Assembly (NCBI GenBank): GCA_046350095.1
Contig: JAXMBA010000002.1
Location: 434,001 to 498,000, forward strand
Direction: 5' to 3'
From: Urbifossiella sp046350095
GTDB lineage: Bacteria; Planctomycetota; Planctomycetia; Gemmatales; Gemmataceae
Length of the DNA: 64,000 nt
Below, in pieces: positions 7,947 to 16,201 of this stretch; within the stretch, counting starts at the first letter, position 1; each line of letters begins with the position of its first letter. A program made the position numbers and the translations under genes. The notes beneath the pieces were generated by a model. It did not search any database. It worked only from the letters and a program-made list of their open reading frames with translations, and was not told the origin of the DNA.

Positions 7947-9725
7947 ATGACGGGTAAGGTGTGGGCGACGGTCGGCGTTCTGACGGCGCTCGCCGCAGGG
8001 GCGTGGTGGTACACCCGCCCGCGCCCCGCCCCTCCCGACACGCCCGCGCCACCCGCCGACACGCCGCACGTCGCCGCGGTTTCGATCGACTGCGCGGAGT
8101 GCCACCGCCGCGAGTACGACACCTGGTTCCGCACGTACCACCGCACCATGACCCGCGACGCCGCCCCCGACACGGTCAAGGGCGACTTCGCCGGCGCCGC
8201 CTACGAGTACGCCGGCGTCGTCACCCGCGCCACCCGCCGGGGTGACGAGTTCTACCTGGAGACGGCCGACCCGGGCCGCGCGACCCGCACGACCGAGTTC
8301 CGCGTCGACCGGGTGGTGGGGTCGCACTGGATTCAGGAGTACCTGCACCGGGCGCCGAACGGGCAGTACGTGCGGCTGCCGGTGCTGTACCACCTCGGCG
8401 AGCGGCGCTGGGTCCACAGCCACGGCGGGTTCCTCGCCCCGGAGTCGGCCGACTTCTGGGAGCACAGCCGCGGCGCCGTGTGGAACGCCAGCTGCCTGTA
8501 CTGCCACAACACCGGCCCGCGGAAAAACCCCCTCCGCGACGCGCTCGGCCGGCCGGCCGGGTTCCGCACCGAAGTGGCCGAGCTCGGCATCTCGTGCGAG
8601 GCGTGCCACGGCCCCGGCGACGCCCACCTGCGGAAGCAGCGCGGCGACTCGATCCACCCGGCCGACGACGTGGTCCATCCGGGCCGGCTGCCGGTGGCGC
8701 GGCGCGACGAGGTGTGCGGGCGGTGCCACGGGGCGCTGGTGCCGAAGCCGGAGGCGTGGGACCGGCTCACGCACCGCGACCCGTTCGTGCCGGGCCGGCC
8801 GCTGGAGGTGTTCAACCACGTCTTCCGGTCCGAGGGCGAGCAGGCGGCGCTGGCAGCCGGCCGGCCGAAGGCGAAGGAGCGGCCGACGCCCGACCCGACC
8901 GACGGCCGGTTCTGGGGCGACGGCACGCCGCTCACCACGGCGCTGGAGTTTAACGGGCTGCAACTCTCTGCGTGCTACGAGAACGGAACGGGGCGGCTGA
9001 GCTGTATGACGTGCCACGCCATGCACGGCGACGAGCCGAACATGCTGGTCCGCCCCACGGCCCGTGGCAACGACGCGTGCCTGTCGTGCCACCCGGCGTA
9101 CCGCGACAAGCTGACCGAGCACACCCGCCACGCCGCGGACGGGCCGGGAAGCCTGTGCTACTCGTGCCACATGCCGCACCAGGTGTACTCGCTGATGACG
9201 ACGCACCGGTCGCACCGCATCCAGACGCCTGAGCTGGCTGACAGCGTCGGCACGGGCAAGCCGCACGCCTGCAACCTGTGCCACCTCGACAAGTCGCTCG
9301 GGTGGACGAAGGCGGAACTGGCCAAGTGGCCCGGCCCGGCCGCGAAGCGCGCCGCGGCGGCGAAGCTGGACACCGACGACGAGGCGCACCCGGCGGCGGT
9401 GCTGGCGCTGCTGCGCGGCGACGCGCGGACGCGGGCGGTGGTGGCGGGGGCGTTCTCGCACGCGGCGGCGAAGCGCGCCGGCGGCACCGACTGGCACGGG
9501 GCGGTACTGACGCGGCTACTCGAAGAGGAACGCTACCCGGTGGTGCGCTACCTGATGGGGCGGGCGCTGCCGGACCCGTTCGACGCGCTGGCGTCGCCGG
9601 CGGAGCGGCGGGCGCGGCTGCTGGAGTTGCGGGGAAAGTACGGCACGCCGGCGAAGCCGACGGCGGCGGAGTGGGCGCGGCTGCGGGCGGGGAGGAACGA
9701 CCCGGACGTGACGGTGAACGAGTAG
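7947..9725 (+). CDS. membrane-anchored octahaem c-type cytochrome
   Basis: A 592-residue protein with an N-terminal membrane helix (about residues 5-22) and a Pro-rich linker, followed by eight CxxCH haem-attachment sites: CAECH (49-53), CLYCH, CEACH, CGRCH, CMTCH, CLSCH, CYSCH and CNLCH. The region after the last site (about 470-590) is Ala-rich and helical, like HEAT or TPR tails seen on related planctomycete cytochromes. It should act in the periplasm in electron transfer, or as a multihaem reductase of the tetrathionate/nitrite type, but no catalytic Lys- or Cys-ligated haem is evident. The ATG follows GGGGGCGACG. A TACACT element at 7913-7918 could be its -10 box. It converges with the NagB fusion across a hairpin terminator. 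Confidence 0.87.
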   Translation: MTGKVWATVGVLTALAAGAWWYTRPRPAPPDTPAPPADTPHVAAVSIDCAECHRREYDTWFRTYHRTMTRDAAPDTVKGDFAGAAYEYAGVVTRATRRGDEFYLETADPGRATRTTEFRVDRVVGSHWIQEYLHRAPNGQYVRLPVLYHLGERRWVHSHGGFLAPESADFWEHSRGAVWNASCLYCHNTGPRKNPLRDALGRPAGFRTEVAELGISCEACHGPGDAHLRKQRGDSIHPADDVVHPGRLPVARRDEVCGRCHGALVPKPEAWDRLTHRDPFVPGRPLEVFNHVFRSEGEQAALAAGRPKAKERPTPDPTDGRFWGDGTPLTTALEFNGLQLSACYENGTGRLSCMTCHAMHGDEPNMLVRPTARGNDACLSCHPAYRDKLTEHTRHAADGPGSLCYSCHMPHQVYSLMTTHRSHRIQTPELADSVGTGKPHACNLCHLDKSLGWTKAELAKWPGPAAKRAAAAKLDTDDEAHPAAVLALLRGDARTRAVVAGAFSHAAAKRAGGTDWHGAVLTRLLEEERYPVVRYLMGRALPDPFDALASPAERRARLLELRGKYGTPAKPTAAEWARLRAGRNDPDVTVNE

Positions 9726-9735
9726 CCCCGCCGCT

Positions 9736-9769
9736 CGCGGCGTTGCGGCACAAGCGCCGCAACGCCGCG
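9736..9769. terminator. hairpin between convergent genes
   Basis: CGCGGCGTTGCGGC (9736-9749) pairs perfectly with 9756-9769 around a 6-base loop. There is no T-tract on either side. Its position between convergent stop codons suggests a bidirectional terminator. Confidence 0.6.
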
Positions 9770-9781
9770 CGGCGAGAGCAC

Positions 9782-11659
9782 TTACTCTTTCCACCGCACG
9801 AAGGCTTCCATCGCGTAGTACTCGGGGAGGCCGAGCGCGTCGTAGGTCTTCGCGGTGGCGATGTTGCGGTCCTCGGCGCGCTGCCAGAACTCGCGGCGGT
9901 CGGTGCCGCCGGGGAACATCGCCCGGTCCTTCTGGCTCTGGTGGCGGAAGATCGCCTGCTTCTTCTGCTCCAGCACGTCCGGGCTCAGCGGCACCGCCAT
10001 CTCGATCTCGTGCGGCTCCCACTCCTCCCACGCCCCGCGGTACAACCACACCTCGCTCGCCAGCCCCTTCGGCCGGGCCTGCCGCACCGCCGCGAAGATC
10101 GCCTCGGCGCACAGCCGGTGCGTCCCGTGCGGGTCCGACATCTCGCCCGCCACGTACACCTGCGCCGGCTGGAGCCGCAGCATGAGCTTCTCCAGGTCGC
10201 CCACGTCGTCGGCGTGGACCGGGTCTTTGGTCACGCGCCCGGTCTGGTAGAAGCGGAGGTTCATGAACTCCAGCTGCTCCGGCGGGATGCCGCACGCCAG
10301 CGCCGCGGCGCGGGCCTCCGTCGCGCGGATCAGCCCCTTCACCTTCAGCAGTTCCGGCGCGTCCGGCTGGCCGGCCTTCTTCGTCGCCAGGAACGTCTCG
10401 ACGCGCTGCTTCACCGTGCCGGCCGTGGAGTGCTCGCCGACCGACCCGAACGCCGCCAAGAACTCCTCGACGAAGTCGATGAACCGCCGCGCGTCGTGGT
10501 CGAACACGGCGATGTTGCCGCTGGTCATGTACGCGACGTGGACGGTGTGCCCCTGCTGCACCAGCCGGATGATCGTGCCGCCCATCGAGATCACGTCGTC
10601 GTCCGGGTGCGGCGAGAACACCAGGATGGTTTTCGGGTTCCCCTTCGCGGGGCCGGCGGGGAACGGCGTGATCGTCGTCATGCGGTCGTGGAACACGGCC
10701 TCGCCGATCCGCGTCGCCGGCCCCTGCTCCCGCAGCAGCTCGAACAGGTGGTGGTCGCGGAAGTCGTCGTCGCCGAGCATCTGCAAGCCCTTGCCGACGG
10801 ACAGCGACAGGTGAACGACGGCGCGGCGGACCAGTTCCGGCGTCCACTCGGCCGGGCCGACTTCCCACGAGCGCTTGATGGCAGTGAGTTCGGCCGCGGC
10901 GGCCTCGTCGAGCACGAACGTGGCGTCCGGGTGCTCCTGCAGGAAGCTCGCGGACACGGCCTCGGTCGGCGGCTGCTCGAGCGCCTTGAACACGACGCCG
11001 GCCTTGTGCTCGCCGTAGGCCATGAGGAACAGCCGGCGGGCGTCGAGGATGCTGGCGACGCCCATCGTGATGGCTTGCGCCGGCACGTTCTCCTCGCCGA
11101 AGAAGCCGGGGGCGGCGTCGCGGCGGGTGATGCCGTCGAGCGTCACCATGCGGGTGCGGCTGTTGCGCGGGCTGCCGGGCTCGTTGAAGCCGATGTGCCC
11201 GGTGCGGCCGATGCCGAGGATTTGAACGTCGATGCCGCCGGCGGCGCGGATCCGCCTCTCGTAGTCGGCGCAGAAGCGGTCCACGTCCTCTGCCGCGAGG
11301 GTGCCGTCGGGGATGTGGATGTTCCCCCAGGGGATGTTGACGTGGTTGAAGAACGTCTCGTGCATCCAGCGGAAGTACGAGTGCGCGTCCTCCTTCGGCA
11401 TCGGCAGGTATTCGTCGAGGTTGAACGTGACGACGCGCGACAGGTCCAGCCCCTCCTCCTTGTGGAGGCGGATGAGTTCGCGGTACAGGCCGACGGGCGT
11501 GGACCCGGTGGCGAGGCCCAGGACCGTGGGCTTGCCGGCCGCGTTGCGGGCGCGGACGAGCTTGTCAATCTCGCGGGCGACGTACCTCGACCCGTCGGCG
11601 GCGGTGGGGAATCGGAGCGCGGGGACGCGCGTGTGCGGGAGCGGGTGCGGGGTGGCCAT
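9782..11659 (-). CDS. nagB: glucosamine-6-phosphate deaminase fused to an LmbE/PIG-L deacetylase domain
   Basis: A 625-residue cytoplasmic fusion. The N-terminal half (about residues 20-265) is NagB, which converts glucosamine-6-phosphate to fructose-6-phosphate and ammonia: LGLATGSTPVGLYREL phosphate loop, TFNLDEY, and the GIGRTGHIGFNEPGS active-site loop. The C-terminal half (about 340-560) has the LmbE/PIG-L zinc site SPHPDDDVISMGGT and later DPHGTHRL, typical of N-acetylglucosamine deacetylases. The fusion could deacetylate and deaminate amino sugars in sequence. Fusions of this type are known in several phyla. The ATG at 11659 starts the first NagB-like strand; no ribosome binding site is seen, and TACAAC lies 6 bases before the ATG, so the mRNA may be leaderless. 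Confidence 0.88.
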   Translation of the reverse strand: MATPHPLPHTRVPALRFPTAADGSRYVAREIDKLVRARNAAGKPTVLGLATGSTPVGLYRELIRLHKEEGLDLSRVVTFNLDEYLPMPKEDAHSYFRWMHETFFNHVNIPWGNIHIPDGTLAAEDVDRFCADYERRIRAAGGIDVQILGIGRTGHIGFNEPGSPRNSRTRMVTLDGITRRDAAPGFFGEENVPAQAITMGVASILDARRLFLMAYGEHKAGVVFKALEQPPTEAVSASFLQEHPDATFVLDEAAAAELTAIKRSWEVGPAEWTPELVRRAVVHLSLSVGKGLQMLGDDDFRDHHLFELLREQGPATRIGEAVFHDRMTTITPFPAGPAKGNPKTILVFSPHPDDDVISMGGTIIRLVQQGHTVHVAYMTSGNIAVFDHDARRFIDFVEEFLAAFGSVGEHSTAGTVKQRVETFLATKKAGQPDAPELLKVKGLIRATEARAAALACGIPPEQLEFMNLRFYQTGRVTKDPVHADDVGDLEKLMLRLQPAQVYVAGEMSDPHGTHRLCAEAIFAAVRQARPKGLASEVWLYRGAWEEWEPHEIEMAVPLSPDVLEQKKQAIFRHQSQKDRAMFPGGTDRREFWQRAEDRNIATAKTYDALGLPEYYAMEAFVRWKE

Positions 11660-11876
11660 GCGAGTGTTGTAGCGGCGCCCGCGGGCGCGGGGAGTATTGT
11701 CGCGCCGCCGCCGCGGGCGCACACCACGCTCGTGCCGGTCGTGCCGGTCGCGCCGGCCCTTCCCCATCCCGCCCCGCTTCGCGCCGCGGGTTTCGCTCCA
11801 GCGGCACGCTCGCACGGCCGATACCCGGAGGGTGTCGTGGTGCGTTCCGGCCCGCGACCGCCGCCGGGGGACGCGG

Positions 11877-12074
11877 GTGCCACGCGAGCTCAACGTCCTG
11901 GCCCTGTTCAAGGGCGACGAGAAATACCTGTTCGTCTACGACGACGAGAGCCGCGACGCCCTCGTGGACGACATTCGCCACCAGGCCGCCGACCCGGCCG
12001 TCGCCATCAGCTGGTTCGACGCCGCGGTCCTCACCGAGCGGGTGCGGAACCCCACGGCCGCCGCCGAGCTGTAG
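11877..12074 (+). CDS. small conserved-looking protein of 65 residues
   Basis: A 65-residue acidic protein starting VPRELNVLALFKGDEKYLFVY. The GTG start follows GGGGGA at a suitable distance, and the frame ends cleanly 51 bases before the recombinase gene. The sequence alternates strand-like and helical segments (FVYDDESRDALVDDIRHQAA, then AISWFDAAVLTERV). The style fits a short protein I have the impression occurs beside other planctomycete genes, but I cannot name a family. No signal peptide, membrane helix or metal motif is present. The gene may be cotranscribed with the Xer recombinase. Confidence 0.6.
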   Translation: MPRELNVLALFKGDEKYLFVYDDESRDALVDDIRHQAADPAVAISWFDAAVLTERVRNPTAAAEL

Positions 12075-12125
12075 ACGACCCCCACACGCCGCACGGACGC
12101 GACACCCTCGCCCGGGGCGGATCAT

Positions 12126-13031
12126 TTGACTCTTGAAGTCGCGCTCGCCGAGTTCCTCACCCACCTCGGCCTGGAGCGGAACGCCTCCGACAAGACGGTC
12201 AAGTCCTACCGCGAGGACCTGACCCAGGCGCTCGGCTTCGCCCGCGAGCGCCTCAAGCAGGGCTCCGTCGCCGTGGCCGACTGGAACACGCGGCTGCTCC
12301 GCGCGTTCGTGGCGTGGCTGCACGAGCAGAACTACGCCAAGTCCACCATCGCCCGCCGGCTCGCGGCGGTGCGGTCGTTCGGCAAGTACCTGTGCCGGCA
12401 GGGGGTGCTCCAGCAGAACCCCGCGCTGGCGCTGCGCGGCCCGCGGCTCGAAAAGAAGCTGCCGCACTTCCTGACCGTGGCGGACGTGCAGAAGTTGCTC
12501 GCGGCGCCCGACGCGAGCGCGTGGGCCGGTTCCCGCGATCGCGCCCTTCTTGAGACGCTGTACTCGGCCGGGCTTCGCGTCAGCGAGCTGGTTGGCCTCG
12601 ACCTCGCCGACGCCGACCTGAATGATGGCGTGGTCGTCGTCCGCGGCAAGGGCAAGAAGGAGCGGCTCGCCCTGCTCGGGCCGGCCGCGGTGGCGGCGAT
12701 TCGGGCCTGGCTCCCGGAGCGGGCGGCGTTGTTGCAACGGGCCGGGGCGGACTCCCCGGCGGTCTTCCTGAACAAGGACGGGGGGCGGCTGACGGCGCGG
12801 AGCGTCGGGCGGCTGCTCACCGGGTACCTGCGGCTGGCCGGGCTCGACCCCCGCACCAGCCCGCACACCCTCCGGCACAGCTTCGCCACGCATCTGCTCG
12901 ACGCGGGGGCGGACATCCGGGGGGTGCAGGAGTTGCTGGGTCACAAGAGCCTGAACACCACGCAGGTGTACACGCACGTGACGACCCAGCGGCTCCAGGA
13001 CAGCTACCGGAAGGCGCACCCGCGGTCGTAA
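12126..13031 (+). CDS. xerC: tyrosine recombinase of the XerC/XerD type
   Basis: A 301-residue site-specific recombinase with the usual two domains: a SAM-like core-binding domain (residues 1-95) and a catalytic domain. Active-site residues are all present: Arg151 in SAGLRVSEL, Lys in GKGKKERL, HTLRHSFATH near residue 247, His in LLGHKSLNTTQ and Tyr near residue 280 in TQVYTHV. Length matches XerC/XerD, which resolve chromosome dimers at dif with FtsK. XerC and XerD cannot be separated here; the symbol is the nearer guess. The start is TTG, preceded by GGGGCGG. No integrase-type extra domain or adjacent att site suggests a mobile element. Confidence 0.88.
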   Translation: MTLEVALAEFLTHLGLERNASDKTVKSYREDLTQALGFARERLKQGSVAVADWNTRLLRAFVAWLHEQNYAKSTIARRLAAVRSFGKYLCRQGVLQQNPALALRGPRLEKKLPHFLTVADVQKLLAAPDASAWAGSRDRALLETLYSAGLRVSELVGLDLADADLNDGVVVVRGKGKKERLALLGPAAVAAIRAWLPERAALLQRAGADSPAVFLNKDGGRLTARSVGRLLTGYLRLAGLDPRTSPHTLRHSFATHLLDAGADIRGVQELLGHKSLNTTQVYTHVTTQRLQDSYRKAHPRS

Positions 13032-13060
13032 CGCACCACGTCTGACTTCGGGGATCGACC

Positions 13061-14212
13061 ATGCGCCTCCGTCCCGTCGCGGCCGCGGCCGCCCTGCTGC
13101 TCGTCACCCTTACTCCGCGGGCCGGGCTCGCGCAGCCCGCCGCCGGCGTCGCCTGGCGGTCCGACTACAACACCGCCCGCAAGGAGGCCGCCGACCGCGG
13201 CCTCCCCCTGCTCATCGTCGTCGGCACCGACGACTGCTTCTACTGCCGCAAGCTGGACGCCACCACCTTCAAGAACCCCGCCGTGACGCAGCTGACGGCG
13301 ACCGGCTTCGTCCCGCTGAAGGTGAACGCCAGCCTCGACGCGAACTTGTCCAAGGCGCTGCGGGTGAACGTGTACCCGACGACGGTGCTGGCCGGCGCCG
13401 ACGGCAAAATCCACGCCTTCATCGAGGGCTACCTCGAACCCGACCGCTACGCCGAGCACATGCGCCGGGCCGTGACGCTGTCGGCGACGGCCGACTGGAT
13501 GGCCCGCGACTTCCACGAGGCGGGCAAGGCCGCGGGCGCCGGCGACTACCCGCGGGCCGTGTCGCTGCTCCGCGCCGTGGTGAAGGACGCCGGCGAGCGG
13601 CCGGTCGGCGTGAAGGCCCGCGAGGTGCTCGCCGGCATCGAGCAGCAGGCCGCGAGCCGGCTCGCGAAGGCCCGCGACCTGGAGACGCGCGGCGCCACCC
13701 CCGAGGCGATGGACGAACTGGCCGGCCTGATGCGGACGTTCTCGGGCACGCAGGCCGCGGCCGACGCCGCCGGAATGTTGGCGGGGCTAGCCGACCGCCC
13801 CGAGACGCGCGAGAACCAGCGCTCGCGCCTGAGCCGCGACCTGCTGGCGACGGCCCGCGACGACTTCCGCGCCGGCCGCTACCACGACGCGCTGCAGCGG
13901 TGCGAGCAGCTGACCGTGGCCTTCGCCGACCGGCCGGAGGCGCGGGAGGCGGTGGCGCTGGCGGCAGACGTGCGGGACAACCCGGAGCGGCTGGCGGCGG
14001 CGTGCGAGCAGATGAACGAGAAGACGGCCGCGATGTACCTGACGCTGGCCGAGAGCTGGCAGCGCCGCGGCAACGCCCGTGAAGCGACGGCGTGCCTGGA
14101 ACGGGTGACGCGGCTGGTGCCGGGCACGCGCCAGGCCGAGCAGGCGCAGACGCGGCTCGCCGCGCTGCAGGGGCGTGAGCCCGCGACCGCCGCGAGCTTC
14201 CAGCGCCCGTGA
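13061..14212 (+). CDS. exported thioredoxin-fold protein with TPR-like tail
   Basis: A 383-residue periplasmic protein with a signal peptide (about residues 1-24, ending GLAQ). Residues about 28-150 form a thioredoxin-like domain of the Thioredoxin_7 type, with the redox motif CFYC at 59-62 and the cis-Pro strand NVYPTTVLAG. Residues about 165-375 are helical repeats resembling TPR units, probably for partner binding. It may reduce disulfides or haem-site cysteines of exported proteins such as the cytochromes in this region, but that is inference. The ATG follows GGGGATCGACC and starts the signal peptide. Confidence 0.85.
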   Translation: MRLRPVAAAAALLLVTLTPRAGLAQPAAGVAWRSDYNTARKEAADRGLPLLIVVGTDDCFYCRKLDATTFKNPAVTQLTATGFVPLKVNASLDANLSKALRVNVYPTTVLAGADGKIHAFIEGYLEPDRYAEHMRRAVTLSATADWMARDFHEAGKAAGAGDYPRAVSLLRAVVKDAGERPVGVKAREVLAGIEQQAASRLAKARDLETRGATPEAMDELAGLMRTFSGTQAAADAAGMLAGLADRPETRENQRSRLSRDLLATARDDFRAGRYHDALQRCEQLTVAFADRPEAREAVALAADVRDNPERLAAACEQMNEKTAAMYLTLAESWQRRGNAREATACLERVTRLVPGTRQAEQAQTRLAALQGREPATAASFQRP

Positions 14213-14220
14213 GGCGCCGT

Positions 14221-14310
14221 TTTTAGACAGGATAACAGGATGAACAGGATGCCGAACCAGGGCTTTTGTCTTGGTTCGGCATCCTGTTCATCCTGTTATC
14301 CTGTCTAAAA
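14221..14310. repeat. long inverted repeat A, ACAGGAT family
   Basis: Two perfect 39-base arms, 14221-14259 and 14272-14310, flank a 12-base loop. Within the left arm the unit ACAGGAT recurs three times at 9-base spacing. The element starts 8 bases after the thioredoxin gene's stop codon and ends 9 bases before the next gene's ATG, which has no visible ribosome binding site. Confidence 0.92.
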
Positions 14311-14319
14311 TTGTTGTTC

Positions 14320-15021
14320 ATGTTGAACTCTCTCGACGCCGTCACAGCAGCGGTTCTCGCCGGCGGCCTCGGCACCCGGCTCCGCCCCGTCGTGGCCGAC
14401 CGGCCGAAGGTGCTCGCCCCCGTCGCGGGTCGGCCGTACCTGGCGCACCTCCTCGATCCCCTCGCCGCGGCCGGCGTCCGCGAGACGGTGCTGCTCACCG
14501 GCTACGGCGCCGACCAGGTGCGCGCCGCGTTCGGCGACGCGCACCGCGGTATGACGCTGCGTTACTCCGAAGAGCCGGAGCCACTCGGTACCGGCGGCGC
14601 GGTCCGCCACGCGGTCGAACTGCTCGACGGGCGACACGTGCTGCTGCTGAACGGCGATTCGTTCTGCTCCCTCGACCTGCCGGCGTTTGTCGCTGCCGTT
14701 CCGGGCGGGCTCGTCGGGATGGCGCTGGCCCGCGTGCCCGACGTGTCCCGCTACGGCGCCGTGACCCTCAACGCGACACACCGCGTGACGGCGTTCGTCG
14801 AGAAGGGCGGCGCGGCGGGAGAAGGGTGGATCAACGCCGGCGTCTACCTCATTCCGCGCGAGCGGCTAGCGGACATCCCCGCGGGCCGGTCCGTGTCGCT
14901 CGAGCGCGAGGTGCTGCCGGCGTGGGTGGCGGCGCCGGGCGTGGTCGGCGTGCCGGGCGGGCGGTTCATCGACATCGGTACGCCGGAGTCGTTCGCGGAG
15001 GCGGAGGCGTTCTTCGGCTAG
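14320..15021 (+). CDS. sugar-1-phosphate nucleotidyltransferase, HddC-like
   Basis: A 233-residue enzyme of the nucleotidyltransferase GT-A fold. It has the nucleotide loop AVLAGGLGTRLRPVV with PKVLAPVAGRPYL, the EPLGTGGAVR sugar-binding block, LLLNGDSF and a closing FIDIGTPE. The spacing and wording resemble D-glycero-D-manno-heptose-1-phosphate guanylyltransferase (HddC), though mannose- or glucose-1-phosphate enzymes remain possible. An HldD-like epimerase lies elsewhere in the window, fitting heptose use in the outer envelope. The ATG at 14320 precedes the first strand by about 10 residues. TTG codons upstream would add a hydrophobic peptide encoded by the inverted repeat, which is unlikely. 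Confidence 0.8.
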   Translation: MLNSLDAVTAAVLAGGLGTRLRPVVADRPKVLAPVAGRPYLAHLLDPLAAAGVRETVLLTGYGADQVRAAFGDAHRGMTLRYSEEPEPLGTGGAVRHAVELLDGRHVLLLNGDSFCSLDLPAFVAAVPGGLVGMALARVPDVSRYGAVTLNATHRVTAFVEKGGAAGEGWINAGVYLIPRERLADIPAGRSVSLEREVLPAWVAAPGVVGVPGGRFIDIGTPESFAEAEAFFG

Positions 15022-15041
15022 GATGTGTGGCCGGCCCCCCG

Positions 15042-15947
15042 TCAGACTTCGTGCACCCACCCCGTCGGCGCCAGCGGCCGCCGGCCACCGCCCTCGTCCA
15101 GCCACAACCCCGCCTCCACGCACTCCCCGATCCGCGACAGCCCCGCCACCGGGGGCTCGCGGAGCAACCGCTCGCCGTCGGCCGCGCTCACGGTAAATAC
15201 GAGCTCGAAGTCCTCACCGTCGCCCAGCGCGTGCGCCAGCGGCGGCTTCCCCGTCGCCGTCGCCAGTTCGACCGCGTCGGGGTGAATCGGCACCGCCGCG
15301 GCGTCGATCACCGCCCCGCAACGGCTCTCCTCCAAGATGTGATTCAGGTCGGCAGCCAGCCCGTCGCTGACGTCGATCATCGCGTGCAGGTCCACCGCGT
15401 TGTGCAGCCGTAGCGCCTCGCGGACGCGCGGCGTTGGTGTCAGGTGCCGGCCGCGGAGGCTCCCGCCGACGGGGCCGGTCACGAACACCCAGTCGCCGGG
15501 CTTCGCCCCGGAACGGAGAACCGGCCCGCGCGCCGTCGCCTCCCCGAGCAGCGTGACCGCTACGACCAGCGCCCCGCCCCAGCTGTTGGTGTCGCCGCCG
15601 ACCACGGCGACGCCGAATTCGTCCGCCACGTCGCGGATTCCGTCGTAAAGTTCCTCGCCGACGGCCCGCGCACCCCGCGGAAGCGCCACTGCCACGACGG
15701 CCGCGGTCGGCACCCCGGCCATCGCCGCAACGTCGGACAGGTTCACCGCCATCGCCTTCCGCCCCGCGGCGCGAGCTCCGACCTCCGACAGGATGAAGTC
15801 GGTGCCGTCGGTGAGCAGGTCGGTGGTGACGAGCAGCGGCCGCCCGGACGGCGCCAGCACGGCGCAGTCGTCGCCCGGCCCGACCGGCACCCGCGGGTCG
15901 GCCGGCGTCCGGGAGCGGAGCCAGGCGATGTAGTCGAATTCGGGCAT
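15042..15947 (-). CDS. thiL: thiamine-monophosphate kinase
   Basis: A 301-residue enzyme that phosphorylates thiamine monophosphate to the active cofactor thiamine diphosphate. Family marks are VGPGDDCAVL near the N-terminus, TTDLLTDGTDFIL, NLSDVAAMAG, VVGGDTNSW, and DVSDGLAADLNHIL, the last three forming the metal and ATP sites in the AIR-synthase-like fold. Length is typical. The ATG at 15947 begins MPEFDYIAWL; no clear ribosome binding site precedes it. No thiamine riboswitch pattern is visible in the 250 bases upstream. It converges with the nucleotidyltransferase gene. Confidence 0.92.
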   Translation of the reverse strand: MPEFDYIAWLRSRTPADPRVPVGPGDDCAVLAPSGRPLLVTTDLLTDGTDFILSEVGARAAGRKAMAVNLSDVAAMAGVPTAAVVAVALPRGARAVGEELYDGIRDVADEFGVAVVGGDTNSWGGALVVAVTLLGEATARGPVLRSGAKPGDWVFVTGPVGGSLRGRHLTPTPRVREALRLHNAVDLHAMIDVSDGLAADLNHILEESRCGAVIDAAAVPIHPDAVELATATGKPPLAHALGDGEDFELVFTVSAADGERLLREPPVAGLSRIGECVEAGLWLDEGGGRRPLAPTGWVHEV

Positions 15948-16092
15948 TTGTTGGTCAGAGGTTGGAATTGGACGGGTGGGATCGACCGGTTGACGCAACC
16001 TGCCCAACCCCCAAACTACAACCTCTCAAGTCCTACCGCCGCCGGTAACGATCGCGCCCATCTTTTCAGCTGTGCCCGGAATTCCTGTTAGG

Positions 16093-16152
16093 CAGAATTT
16101 CCCTGCCCACCCCCCAGAATTTCTCGCGCCGCGCGAAAATCTGTTCTAGACT
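16093..16152 (+). promoter_or_regulatory. direct repeats and possible -10 upstream of the WD40 gene
   Basis: CAGAATTTC occurs at 16093 and again at 16115, 22 bases apart, about two helical turns. TAGACT at 16147-16152 could be a -10 element 50 bases before the start codon. No matching -35 is seen, so an activator site or an ECF-type promoter is possible. Confidence 0.35.
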
Positions 16153-16201
16153 GCGGTACGCCCTCCGCCCCGCATCCGCGCCGGCCCGAAAGGTTTGCGA
16201 G

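Noticed and set aside
12126..13031. The Xer-type recombinase as an integrase of a mobile element
   Set aside because: Length and domains match housekeeping XerC/XerD. There are no flanking direct repeats, excision gene or phage genes.
15948..16100. Thiamine riboswitch upstream of thiL
   Set aside because: Neither the CTGAGA nor the ACCTGA core of a TPP aptamer is present.
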